A DNA stretch of 64,000 nt from Cytidiella melzeri (Eukaryota; Basidiomycota; Agaricomycetes; Polyporales; Irpicaceae). The stretch covers positions 20,976-84,975 of the forward strand of contig JABYQR010000196.1 in the NCBI GenBank assembly GCA_022592445.1, written 5' to 3'. Under the pieces are notes generated by a model that was not told the origin of the DNA, searched no databases, and worked only from the letters and a program-made list of their open reading frames with translations. Below are positions 54,421 to 64,000 of the stretch, one piece after another. Positions within the stretch are counted from its first letter, which is position 1. Each line of letters starts with the position of its first letter. Both the position numbers and the translations under genes were made by a program.

Positions 54421-56502
54421 TTGACTATCAGAAGAGAGCTACTATTTGGCCTTGGACGAGAAGTTAGCCCAGAAGAGGAAGATCTGTACCTTTGTGCTCG
54501 TGAGGTACTTGTCAATGAAGCAGAAGTTGAGGCTGGAGAAGCTGTGTTAGCCAGAGAGGCCTCTGAACAGGAGAAGCTACCAGATAACAATGAGAGTGAT
54601 ACTGACTCAGAGTTGTCTAAGGCTGAATTTGTCAGCAGTGATGAGGACATGGGAGAGGCAGTCACTAGTACTAAGAGGATGTCAATAAAAGCAAAACAGG
54701 AACCAACTGTTGCTGATAAGGTAAGACACTGTTCCTTAAATCACTTGAGCTAATACAGTGGTCAGCTCCATGCTATTGTGGTAGATGTTCTGCGAAGTGA
54801 GCCATGGCACAAGAAAATGTGTCAGATCATCCAGAAAATGTGCAGCACAGAGCATCATCATCTTTATCTTAAACGTGGTATGCCCATCTGGTGAAACACA
54901 ACTCTGGCAGAGATTGAGCGGGGCATTCTTCTTCGAAATGTATGTGCATTCTTGGCATTCTCCAGAGAACTTTGAATCTGTACTCATTTTATCCTAGGCT
55001 ATCACATTCTGGGCTAACACACTGCCTGACGGGCTACGAGGCAAGAAAAGAGCAGCAGCTGTTTGGAAGCAAGCCAAGTTAAACATTGATCCCAAAGGGT
55101 GGCAATTTTTAGAGAATCTTGTGGAAATACTAGCAGTCAGTTTAGCTATCATCACTTGTTGTTTGATTGTCTCCCACTTCACCTCAACAGCCATTCAAAG
55201 AATTCACAAGCAGTCTATCACAGAAGAAAGTTCCAACACTTCCACAACTTCTTCCACTCTATAAGCATCTTGAAAACCATCTCAGTAGTTGTTGTCTTGA
55301 TGCACACTTTTCAGCTCCAAATCTGCAAAAGGCATTGTCCATGGCACTTGCAAAGCTTGATAAGCATATGCAGATTGCATTTAAGAAAAATTTCCCCCTT
55401 CTAGCTGCTGGTAAGTACATATACACTAGGCTATTTATTGATATTTCCAGCTCTTGCTCACGGACAAGGTTACCTTGTTCTTTTCATTGTTCTTTTTCTA
55501 TATGAATCACATGGTAGTGTAGCTTCATTCCCGCGGACACAGCTTTGTTGATTATCAGTTCCTTATTGAGCCATCTCTTGTTGTACTATAAGAGTTCACT
55601 CATTCCTCTCTTTTCCCCCATCGTGCTTTCTTCCTTCGCACCTTGGGGTAAGTTTGTCTCTCTCTCTTGCACTTGCAGTATGTACATATGCTGATCCTGT
55701 ACTCAGCTTACTTGCTCGACGCTTGTGTCTAGGTACAGTTATTAATGATTGTGCTCTCTTGCTTTGCACCTTGGGCTTACTCGCTTGATGCTTGGTCTAG
55801 GTACTCAGAGGTATGACAGTGTTGTTAGGTCTTAGCAGCGCACACAACCCTGCCCTTTCGACGTATCTGTTGTTACTATTCAGGCTGAATTGACATGACT
55901 CTGCAACCACAGTCCTTCATCCGTCTATCCGGCTGAAGTATTTTGAGACAGCAGATTGGGATCAGGCAGTAGCAGCTCAAGCAGAGCGTCTTCTCAGAGA
56001 GGTTTATACCCAGTATTCTTCCGCTCTTGCCAAAACCTTGCAGTCTGCCAACACACCCACATCTGCACAGCCAGCCAACAAGTCAAATTTTGCATCTGCA
56101 ATAGCCTTTGCATCAGTCACATCAGCTGCTCATTGGGAGACTGAGATAGAGCTTTACCTCAGTGGTGCACATTCTCCTCAGGATGATGAGGATGTACTTA
56201 CTTGATGGAAGGTATGTACCACATTTCACACAAAATTGTGGTCCTTGCTAACCAACTTGCCTATGGAGAGTCATGCAAAGGTCTTTCCCACCCTCTCTCA
56301 CATTGCACGAGACATTCTTGCAATTCCTGGTGTCAGTGTCTCAGTTGAGAGGCTATTCTCATCATGCAAGCACACTATGAGAGACTCTCACTCATCTCTT
56401 GGGGCCAGGAAGGCATCAAAGACTGTTATCTCAAAGGAGTGGTTACAGATTGGGCTTGGTGAGGGTATTGAGTATCTCAATGGTGTGTCTATCTGGAGCA
56501 AG
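54421..56502 (+). pseudogene. hAT transposase, interrupted by introns and a stop
   Basis: Recognisable exons begin with an acidic stretch (EAEVEAGEAVLAREASEQ, 54421-54720) and a segment with SEPWHKKMCQIIQKMCS (near 54800). Next are FWANTLPDGLRGKKRAAAVW (55006-55139), PLYKHLENHLSS (55190-55409) and HPSIRLKYFETADWDQAVA (55920-56210). Last is the dimerisation domain FPTLSHIARDILAIPGVSVS with ERLFSSCKHTMRD (56280-56502). The last part is diagnostic of hAT transposases. A TGA at 56203-56205 replaces a Trp codon (TGG). The N-terminal BED zinc finger was not found. Exon limits are approximate. Confidence 0.75.
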
Positions 56503-57635
56503 TAAATGTCATTGACTGCAGCTATGGCCACCTGTGTGTATTAGCATACATGTACCAATTTTTTCAAAGTCTATGTAGTAGCACTGTCCAGTTGCAAGAC
56601 AACAGAACATACCAAACTCCAATGAAGTAGTGGTAACATATACAGTGATGCTACTTATAGTGCATACTAATAGTCATGCATACCATCTTACTGTCTTCAT
56701 GAGTTCATTGTACAATGTGTTAGCTATAAATGCAAGACAATCAGAGACTCAGTTGAGCAAGGACTTGAACTTGAATCACCCAAACACTTACTATATCATT
56801 AAATACCATTACATACCAATAAATACCAATACTAACCAATACCAATACTATTAAATACATTATTATTCAATACACATCACGTGATATTGGTATTCAATGG
56901 TAATCATTAAATACAGGCCAGTTGGAATATTTAATGGTATTTGCTAAGCACTAGTTCTGACTGTAACTCCTGCTTAGAGAGCAACTAACAGTTGTGAAAC
57001 TCTGTGAAACAGTCAGATACAGTACTCACTACTCAGGCAGCAACAAAGTTACATTGTCCAAAAATGTGGGGATTGAGAATTTGTAGTTAGCTTCCAAAGT
57101 ACTGGTAGTTCTTGCTCAGAGCCAATACTATGTGTGGCATGTCTTCTAATTGTATTCCTTGTTCAGAGAGCAAGCAATGTCTGTAGACTGCTGCACATGT
57201 ACCTGACCAGAATTTGACATCATTTTCCAGCAGGAGTGGAGTTTGATTCTCAGTCTGGATGACTTTTTTCACTAGACTGGCCATCACTTGCTCAATTCCA
57301 CTTCAATTGACAGGATGTTTGTACCAGGATGTTGCCATAAGATAGGGCTATCTAATGAGGTATTAAATCTACAGGTTTGTACTTAGATGCAGTCTGAAAA
57401 AATCAAACACTGCATTTTGATTGCAAAAGTGATCTGATACCAAGTTATGAAGGGCTGATCATAAGGCCAGTGTGATGCCATCAGCTGTATTCATTGTTTT
57501 GTTATGAAGACTGTTACTCTCTGTATTCCTCCATTAAATTCCCACACTTTGGGGGACAAAAAGGTCACATCTGAAAAGGCATCAATGTGCTGGAGCACAC
57601 TGGGACAATTCTTCTTCATTCTTCAGGAATTGTAA

Positions 57636-58080
57636 TTATTGATCTGTCGATAGGTCCCATGTCTGTTACATTATGCTAATCAAAACCACATTGTTCTGAA
57701 TCAAGTATACCATTGAATTCTTCTTCAATCTTGTCTGGCATGTCATTACCAAAGTATGATGGCATAGAAACAACATCTAGATTTTTTGTTTTTTGTTGTG
57801 CTGCAAAATCATCTCTGGCATCATAACATCCATATCACAGATTGAAATTATTCAGAATACATGTGTATTGCTGGGGAACTTTGTAGTTGTTGAACACATC
57901 ACTCCAAGTCAAGTCTTTTGACTTTAACTGTAAACCTGAGCGCCATGGTTTGAACATTGTCAGCATAGTCATACAGTAGTCTTCTTGATTGCCTTTATCT
58001 TCTCGCGGTAGGATACCACCTACAAAGTCAGGGAGCTTAGCATGATGCTCTTCTAACATTCACACTTGATGTGTTTCACA
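57636..58080 (-). pseudogene. Helitron protein N-terminal linker of H2
   Basis: Continues from 51220 after N3 is removed: NLQY-like and DFAAQQ segments, then KSKDLTWSDVFNNYKVPQQY, DYCMTMLTMFKPWRSG, PDFVGGILPREDKGNQ (near 58030). This stretch stands before the helicase in basidiomycete Helitron proteins. An in-frame TGA at about 58107 lies between it and the next segment. Confidence 0.7.
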
Positions 58081-58110
58081 CTGTGGGTGGTCTTGCAAAA
58101 ACATGGCTTG

Positions 58111-58613
58111 TCAATGATAATCCTTATTCCGACTCCCTTTGATATTTTTGTCCATTGAAGGAACAAGTTCAGACTGATCAACACCCAAACTGTTTACTAG
58201 TGTATCGGAATCTGATGTGAGATCTTCATCATTGAAATCATCAGATTCTTCCTCAGCATAATTGTCAGCTGAAGTGTCCTCTGAATTGTAACCATTGTTG
58301 TTGTCTCTGTCACTGTTGCTATCAAGGTTGTCACCCTCAATAATAGGAAGCTGTTGCCAGTGCGCTACATTCATTTTGAGGTAATATTCATCTAAAGCCT
58401 GTAGATGTGTACAGTTCTGAAGTGACTCCCAGGTAGTATCACCTTCTTCCCACTCGAGGTTGAATATATCCTGTTCCTGTCCATTTGATACATCTTTGAT
58501 CCACTTATGGGTAATGATTGATTCCACAAGCCATTCTCCAGCTGGAACCTTTGTTTTTGTTTTTTTAATGGTTTTCTAGGTGTTTTTTTTTTTTTTACAG
58601 ATGTATCCAATCA
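58111..58613 (-). pseudogene. H2 upstream segment with a chromo-like domain and acidic region
   Basis: A frame of 138 codons reads ESIITHKWIKDVSNGQEQDI, then FNLEWEEGDTTWESLQN and LQALDEYYLK (58527-58370). It lines up with chromodomains: V/E.I..H, then F.L.WEEG..TW E, then N..L..LDEYY. An acidic, Asp/Ser-rich tail follows (near 58300-58180). HPQCETHQV just downstream (near 58070) is typical of basidiomycete Helitron proteins, so the chromo-like part seems to belong to the same polypeptide. Similarity is by eye only. Confidence 0.5.
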
Positions 58614-58625
58614 TACAGTGATAGA

Positions 58626-58873
58626 TCATGCTATTTCTCTGGACAATACATATAGTCGTGAACTGGGGATAAGCCTACTATGCCGCATACATTTTTTGCC
58701 AATTGCACGCTTAACTTCTGTGTTCTGTGACGTGTCAATTGTAACTAGTGTATTGTCAGCTACTGCCAACGATTGACCAGGGTGTTCACCAGCAATATGC
58801 TCATGTACATCACACACTTCATGAACATAACATCTCCAATAAAACCTTTGAAACTTATGATCTTTATAATGAT
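58626..58873 (-). pseudogene. Unrecognised segment upstream of the chromo-like domain
   Basis: A minus-strand frame reads FQRFYWRCYVHEVCDVHEHI and ADNTLVTIDTSQNTE. I do not recognise it. Its upstream side is cut by the gypsy LTR at 58874. No HUH motif of a Rep nuclease is visible. Confidence 0.35.
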
Positions 58874-59110
58874 TGTCGTGGATGGCCCGACTAGCCCTTA
58901 ATTTTTGCAATTTACCTCTTGTTTTTATCTGTAAATCTCCGGGCTGCAACCCAGTTGCAACCTTCTCTGCACAAACTCCTTTGCACGTCTATTAAGCGCC
59001 CGTATCACGTGGCTTAGACACTCCACACGGTCACATTACTTGCTACTACATTACATTGGCATGTGACTTAGCTTAAGTAAGACCACATGGCTACAACCAC
59101 ATGGCTCAGC
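58874..59110 (+). repeat. 5' part of an LTR-A, broken by a LINE
   Basis: TGTCGTGGATGGC.. matches the first ~235 bp of LTR-A (544 onwards) and stops at ACATGGCTCAGC, where LINE sequence begins. The five bases before it are ATGAT. The remainder of the LTR must lie beyond the window if the LINE is a simple insertion. Confidence 0.85.
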
Positions 59111-59154
59111 ATCCTCTCTTGTACCGGTACCACCACCATCGAAGACAGACGCCC

Positions 59155-62100
59155 ATGACTACTCCTTCGACTCTCGACGTACCTATGGCGACAGCAGCAC
59201 GAACGAAGTCCAGCTCACCTACAGCTGGACCTGTTCGGAGAGAGGGCTCTGTAGAGCCCTTTGAACCATACGGGGGCAGACCTAAAAAGTCTGCTCCCAG
59301 ATCTTTGACCTCGAAAGAGGCCCCTGCTCTGCAGGACCCCGAGGCCTCTAGTGGTGCAACTGCTAGAGGCCTCAACCCAATCCCTGAGGGTTCCACCGCC
59401 CCTGCGCATAGCTCGGGTGCTGGCTCGCACGGGACTCAACTTCATGCCCCCGAAGTCTCTAGTGGTGCAACTGCTAGAGACCTCAAATCAATCCCTGAGG
59501 GTTCCACCGCCCCTGCGCATAGCTCGGGTGCTGGCTCACACGGGACTCAACTTCATGCCCCCCCAACGTATGCGACTATTGTCCAGACGTTGCAGGCGAA
59601 TGAGGTGCCGCTACAGGTAAGCATACGCACCCCCCAACTATCCATCGATCCACGTGCCTGTCATCTGATGGGCACGAGGATTTACTTCGCGCAATATGGG
59701 ACTGCGCTGATACTCTTGTTTCGAATTCAGATTCCGACATCGACCCAGGCTGTTCCAGCCGGGTCTAATCCTTTCCAAGGGCAAACACACACCAGTGAGC
59801 CTGAGGACAGAAACCAATCGCAGCGAACCGAGGAAGGATCTATCCTTCACGCATTCGTGTGCAGAGGCGAGAACGCAGTGGGTGACATCCTGGATCGTGT
59901 CATCGAGTCGTTCGACAATATCGCGATGGCGGCCCCTAGTTGGGACCTGTATGGCGCGTTCTTCGCGGAGCTGCCTGTAGGTAGGCGGGAATTCGCTCGT
60001 AATCGCATTGTGGGTCTGTTACAAATGGTGACAGACCATTTCGAAGCGTACTTCCGAAAGTGGGACCCTGCTTCCCCTTCTCTTCTCATTGCGTCTACTC
60101 AGGCGCACCGACACATCGAGGCCTCAACGTTTATCCGGGGCACGGTGTCCGACATGGCTTCCAGCGTCAGTCAGATTCGCTCTGACATGGCCAAGCTGCG
60201 TAGTGAGCGGAGGCTCAGGTTCCAACAGGAGCATATGGAAGTGGACGACGAGGCTTTGCCGTCGTATGCCCGCCCGACAAAAGCGTCTGCAGCCAAGGGA
60301 CCTGGTCCCAAGGCCAAAAAGACACTTGACTCGATTTGTGTTGCCCCCAGTCGTGCCTCTCGTAGAGAGCATGGCGGCGCGGTAAGCGATGCGATGACTT
60401 CTGCAGACGAGGGTGGTGCTGCCTCCGAAGCGGAAGAGATTATGACACCGGGAGCTCGGAGGAGCTACGCCGATGCCACCAAAAAGAAGGGGAAAGACAA
60501 GGCGCCGGCCAAGTCTCCGTTCGAGGGTATGCACCCATCAGTCGCGTTGACCCATCGTCAGCGCCAAGCAGCGGCTGCCAAGAAGGCGGCTGCTTCTGCC
60601 TCCACATCGACGACTGCTCCTCCTGTTGTGGCGGGAGAGACCAGTCTTGGAAAGCGTCCGCATGCGGACTCCACTCACACCACGGAGCGCCCTGACACTC
60701 CATCTACCGCGGCTCCGCCAGCGAAGAAGCTTCGGACTGCTGACGACTGGTTCAAGTCGCTCTCGGTGGAGATGATCAGCAACTTCGCCCTGGGATTACG
60801 AGTCTTGGGCCCTACGGCCGTTGACTTTAGCATCGACCAGATCCTAGCGACTGGTCAACGAATGGGCTCCTTCGGTTTCCCAATCGAGGTGTCCTCCCAA
60901 TCTGTCCCCCCCCCTCCTCCTGCTCCGGCGAACCCCCCTGCAAATGCTTCGGCAGGACAGGGTGCGAGTACCCCGGCAGCACGAGACAAAGGAAAGGGGA
61001 AAATCGTTGTTCCAGGCACCCACCCTGCGAGTGATACCAAGCCAGATGCGAGAGCAAATCTCGTACGTGAGCCTAAGCCTAAGGCCCCCGTCGTCCATGC
61101 CCCCCGGCCTCCAGAGTCTAAGACTACGGTGGTGATTACGTTCCACCAGTCTGCTGACGAGGGGTCGATCCGCAAGGAAGAAGAAGTTCGAGCCATTGTG
61201 GCCCGACTTTATCATAGCTGGCAGCTTGCTGAGCACAGAAAGAAGGGAGGTGCGACGACCACCCTCCAACCGAAACTGAATCCTGTTATCAGGGTGAAGT
61301 GGGACGAGAAACGGCAAACCAGCTGCAGTTGGCTTTCCAAGTGCGTCCCAACTCAGCTTCGTGAATTGGCTCGAAGATGTCTGGACGAAGATGACCACTG
61401 AGGATCTCGCTGGTTATCCCCTGTCCTCCTCATACCCTCCTGTCCTCTTGGTACATATGTACACGTCGATGGCGGAACTCGTGATCCAGGCTTGCCCAAG
61501 CAAGGATCTATCAATTCAGGATATCTTCGCGGAAATGTCGAGGAACAATCCTGAGGTTTTCCAGCACCTGGTCCCGTCGAACTACACCCCTGTCGCGTTC
61601 TGGGGTGCTGGTCATAGGAAAGGCTCTCCAGGGCCCCTCCATATCTTCGCGTATGACGTTGGCGGCGAGGTCGCCCAACGCCTCATCCAGGAGAGAGTTA
61701 CCATCGGCTCGAAAAAGTGCTCTTTAGTACTTGCTCAGTCGACGGCTCGTGTTGCGATGTGCACTCACTGCCATCGTATTGGCACTGGAGGGACCAGTGC
61801 AAAAACGGAGCGTTCGAATGGTGCAAGGTCTGCCCAGCGAACCACAGGACGGAGGACCATAATGAGGTTGCTCCTTGCTGTATCCCCACGAGGGAGAGGC
61901 TTCAGACAGAAACGTGGCCGTGTCCGAACGAACACTGGATCTGTGCAAATTGTGGTAAGACTGGCCACGGACATTACTCGAACAGATGCTCGAGGTACTC
62001 GAAGCGGGGGGACAAGGCGTACATGCAAGGCGTCGACCCCGCCACCCAACTTCGTCGGGATGTTCCGGCTGTTCCATGCAAGGCTGGTCGTCAGTTGGAC

Positions 62101-62367
62101 AATAACGCGACCAAGTCTGCTAACCGCGCCATTCGCACTCAGAAGAAGCGAGCCGAAGAGGCTGCAGCGGCTCTGATTGCAGTGAAGGATCATGAAGGGA
62201 ATGTTCCCATGCGCGAGTCGACCCCGGTTGCTGGCCCATCGACACAACGCAGGCGCGTTAAGTCTGGAAGGTACGAGGCATTGTCGGAAGTCGCAGAGAC
62301 GTCTGAGGATGATGTTGAGATTATCGGTGCTGGCGCCTCTGAGATAGAGGATGGTCAGCACGAATAG
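59155..62367 (+). pseudogene. LINE ORF1, Gag-like protein with two frameshifts
   Basis: The likely start is the ATG at 59155 (MTTPSTLDVPMATAARTKSS). The frame is also open from an ATG at 59101, but that lies in the LTR. A 37-residue repeat (SSGATAR.L..IPEGSTAPAH) occurs twice in tandem at 59343-59565. Pro/Ala-rich and Lys-rich stretches follow. From 61361 the protein goes on in the +1 frame (ELVIQACPSKDLSIQDIFAE), then returns near 61720 to the first frame. That frame has cysteine-histidine motifs (WPCPNEHWICANCGKTGHG, YSNRC). The tail is acidic. Such proteins bind LINE RNA. The frameshifts could be decay or, less likely, programmed. Confidence 0.7.
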
Positions 62368-62407
62368 CTGATAGCTCGTTTGTAAAAATAACTGCTACTC
62401 CTTTTTT

Positions 62408-63673
62408 ATGTATTGTGACAACCGTAACATGATACCCAGAACGCCGAGCCCAACCAAGGCAGAGCCCCTGACACCCATACACCGTGAGAGTCAAGTGTCA
62501 CCCACGTACTCTAGAGACCAATCACCCGACTTCTGGTCGGGTGCCCCTGAGTATAGAACGGCTTATGAAGCCCGGATGTCATCCTTTGATTATTCAGAGA
62601 AGATGAGTTTCTTGAGAATCGTGTGCTGCAACCGGACATGACGCGCACAACCCTCGCGGGAACTTCCTACATGATGCAGCCTCACACGCCGCGTCGCATC
62701 ACACGTTCACGCCCTCAGAGGGAAACACGTGTTATGTCCCCCGACGATCCAGTCCCAAATCTTGCTGCATGGCGCGGCAGATCTGGGTATAATTCCAACA
62801 AGCGACACCATCACCACATGTCACTCCTGTTCAGAGAGTGATACATGAGCCTGCATTGCTTAATGCTCGCGACATTTCCCCAGATGACATTGTTGAATAT
62901 GATGCAACTTTTTGGGAGGCAGAGGAGGGATATGGACGTTCTCCACTCCTCCTGACACATTTGACCCCAGATACCCCGTCTGTATCTGATGCCAATGAAG
63001 AAACCCCTCTGGCCTGGACAGTATGCCAATCAGAGGGGACAACCCGAATGAGCCCTCGGAGTTAAGCTTGTCATCAGTCCAGCTTACTCCACAAATGACC
63101 GGATCACTTGCTGGTCGTCTACAAATGCCTCGAGAATCACATGCTGTTGATGATGCGTGGGATTTACCGAGTCTCCGGATGCATACCCCTACGCCCTCCA
63201 TAGTGGATTATATGTCTGCATGGAGTTCAATTCCAGGTCCAAGTATGGACCCACACACACCGGTCAGGCAAACATTACGGGCACCTGATCAAGAAGAACT
63301 ACGGTCACCAATTTATGCGCAATCTCTAGATTATACATCTGATGATGCGACCCCCCCGTCACAGGGACGCTTGCCTGTCCTGGCTGAATCATCACCAGAC
63401 ATCCCGTTGGCTACGTTGTCCAACATACCGACGGGCGAGGGATATTTCCTCTCGTCGCCTGACATCCCGCTTGCGCATTTTAAAAGAATGCGAGAGCGGT
63501 TAGAAAATCTTGAATTCAGTGGTGATAGCCTTTTACAACCGTCATCTGAGATTCAATCTGCACATAGTGGTCATGTCCAATCTTCTCCTGACGTACCTCT
63601 AGCGAGCCTTGTTGCTCCTACTCAGCCGGATCTTGACGAACTCCTTGACGTGAAGATGCTGACCCCACCATGA
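62408..63673 (+). pseudogene. Ser/Pro-rich middle ORF of the LINE, frame broken
   Basis: Successive frames 62408-62641, 62623-62841, 62838-63065 and 63023-63673 overlap and appear to be one protein split by frameshifts. It is rich in Ser, Pro and Thr and has the motif SSPD(I/V)PLA three times (near 63395, 63455 and 63580). Several PHTP motifs occur as well. It resembles no family I know. Its TGA (63671-63673) overlaps the endonuclease ATG as ATGA. Confidence 0.55.
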
Positions 63674-64000
63674 GGTGCATTAGCGCCAATGTCCAAAAGT
63701 CTCGATACAACATGTCTTCGTTGCTCGAGAGATATCGTGATTGGGATATAATCTGCGTTCAAGAACCGTTCTGGGGACACATTAAAAATGTTGCCTCCAT
63801 GACGAACAAAGAGGGTGAAGCGTACATGCAAACAGTCACCCATCGTGAGTTCATCAGTATTGGTGCTCAGGAAAAAGCGCGAGCAATGGTGTTCGTGAAC
63901 AAGCGTTGGAAAGCGCATATGCCTCGGCTGCGGTCTGACCTCATTAATCATAATGACATCAACTGCGTTGCAATGGATATTGGAGATAGGGTCATGACCT
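63670..64000 (+). CDS. LINE ORF2 start: endonuclease domain, cut by the window edge
   Basis: From ATG 63670: MRCISANVQKSRYNMSSLLE, then WDIICVQEPFWGHIKNV. The pattern N.QKS (metal site) and Q.PF/QEP is that of AP-type endonucleases of LINEs. The frame is open to 64000. It is coupled by an ATGA overlap to the preceding ORF, as in the LINE at 20957-20960. Confidence 0.8.
   Translation, partial: MRCISANVQKSRYNMSSLLERYRDWDIICVQEPFWGHIKNVASMTNKEGEAYMQTVTHREFISIGAQEKARAMVFVNKRWKAHMPRLRSDLINHNDINCVAMDIGDRVMT

Larger units (their letters stand above)
53604..56953 (+). mobile_element. hAT DNA transposon
   Basis: Terminal inverted repeats TAGTGCT..GCAAA and TTTGCTAAGCACTA; the 8 bp GTTCTGAC is duplicated exactly at 53596-53603 and 56954-56961. 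3350 bp with a multi-exon transposase remnant. A further copy of its 3' end is at 48252. Confidence 0.95.
51221..57635 (-). mobile_element. N3: complete N-type element inserted in the H2 helicase
   Basis: The 3' end is CTAG at 51221-51224 on the minus strand; the 5' end TTACAATTCCTGAAG is at 57635. The flanks CTGTAATA and TTATTGATCTG are contiguous in H1 near 13610 (AATATTGTTGATCTG), so nothing was lost or duplicated. Contents are the 3' region, minisatellite, solo LTR-C (52649-53373), hAT transposon (53604-56953) and the unique 5' part. Without the two inserts it is about 2.3 kb and has no gene. Confidence 0.88.
37866..58873 (-). mobile_element. H2: helicase-USP Helitron, cut by three later elements
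   Basis: The 3' end is at 37866 (CTAG, hairpin as in H1, next base T). From low to high coordinate it has USP, helicase C-part, helicase core and N-terminal linker in the same order as H1. Three elements interrupt it: an N copy (39435-40411), H3 (41002-50152) and N3 (51221-57635). H1 supplies the uninterrupted sequence at each point. The 5' end is not seen; the element runs into a gypsy LTR at 58874. Without the inserts about 4.5 kb are present. Confidence 0.8.
59111..64000 (+). mobile_element. LINE retrotransposon, 5' half, running off the window
   Basis: It starts abruptly inside LTR-A at about 59111. Order is a long Gag-like ORF1 with zinc knuckles, a Ser/Pro-rich middle ORF, and the start of an endonuclease ORF at 63670. 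The reverse transcriptase would follow beyond 64000. Base composition is clearly more GC-rich than the preceding region. Confidence 0.8.

Noticed and set aside
59106..59445. Minus-strand frames over LINE ORF1
   Set aside because: Shadows caused by the GC-rich plus-strand coding sequence.

Overview
The window looks like a transposon-dense region of a filamentous basidiomycete, probably an agaricomycete. The evidence is short GT..AG introns of about 55-65 bp, fungal housekeeping-gene fragments, a chromodomain Ty3/gypsy element, Tad-like LINEs, and Helitron-type helicases joined to a ubiquitin-protease-like (USP) domain. Only two complete cellular-type genes are visible: a pantothenate synthetase (PAN6 type, 43534-44705, minus) and a small secreted protein (31336-31859, plus). 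Nearly everything else is mobile DNA or gene remnants inside it. No tRNA, rRNA or CRISPR array was recognised, although small RNA genes could be missed by eye.

Layout. 1-543 and 8925-9384 are the leader and split LTR of a minus-strand LTR element (family C). It is interrupted by an 8.4 kb gypsy chromovirus (544-8924, TSD CTTCA), which itself carries a solo LTR of its own family inside the reverse transcriptase (4965-5653, TSD CAGCC). The family-C LTR is split by an 18.2 kb Helitron-like element, H1 (9385-27537). H1 contains a decayed helicase-USP gene at its 3' side. It also carries an amino-acid permease gene, disrupted by a LINE (15650-22931) and an LTR-B insertion, and an ALG12-like 3' gene fragment. 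27538-37865 is a mosaic of minisatellite-rich non-autonomous relatives (N type) with the secreted-protein gene embedded. 37866-58873 is a second helicase-USP Helitron, H2, cut by an N copy (39435-40411), by a 9.15 kb gene-carrying element H3 (41002-50152), and by N3 (51221-57635, holding a solo LTR-C and a hAT transposon). H3 carries an unknown gene, an HMG-CoA synthase remnant, intact PAN6 and an RNase P p40-like remnant. 58874 to the end is a broken gypsy LTR followed by the 5' half of another LINE.

Unifying observation. The H and N elements share one 5' terminus (TTACRATTYCTGAAG) and one 3' terminus (a small hairpin, then CTAG). The 14 bases near the 5' end are repeated in reverse complement about 30 bp before the 3' CTAG. 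These asymmetrical terminal inverted repeats are the hallmark reported for Helitron2/Helentron elements. The homologous H1 and H2 helicases act as each other's empty sites, so most insertion boundaries are supported to the base by the window itself. The picture is a family of Helitron2-like elements that carry host gene blocks with introns and are inserted into one another. The Rep nuclease was not found here.
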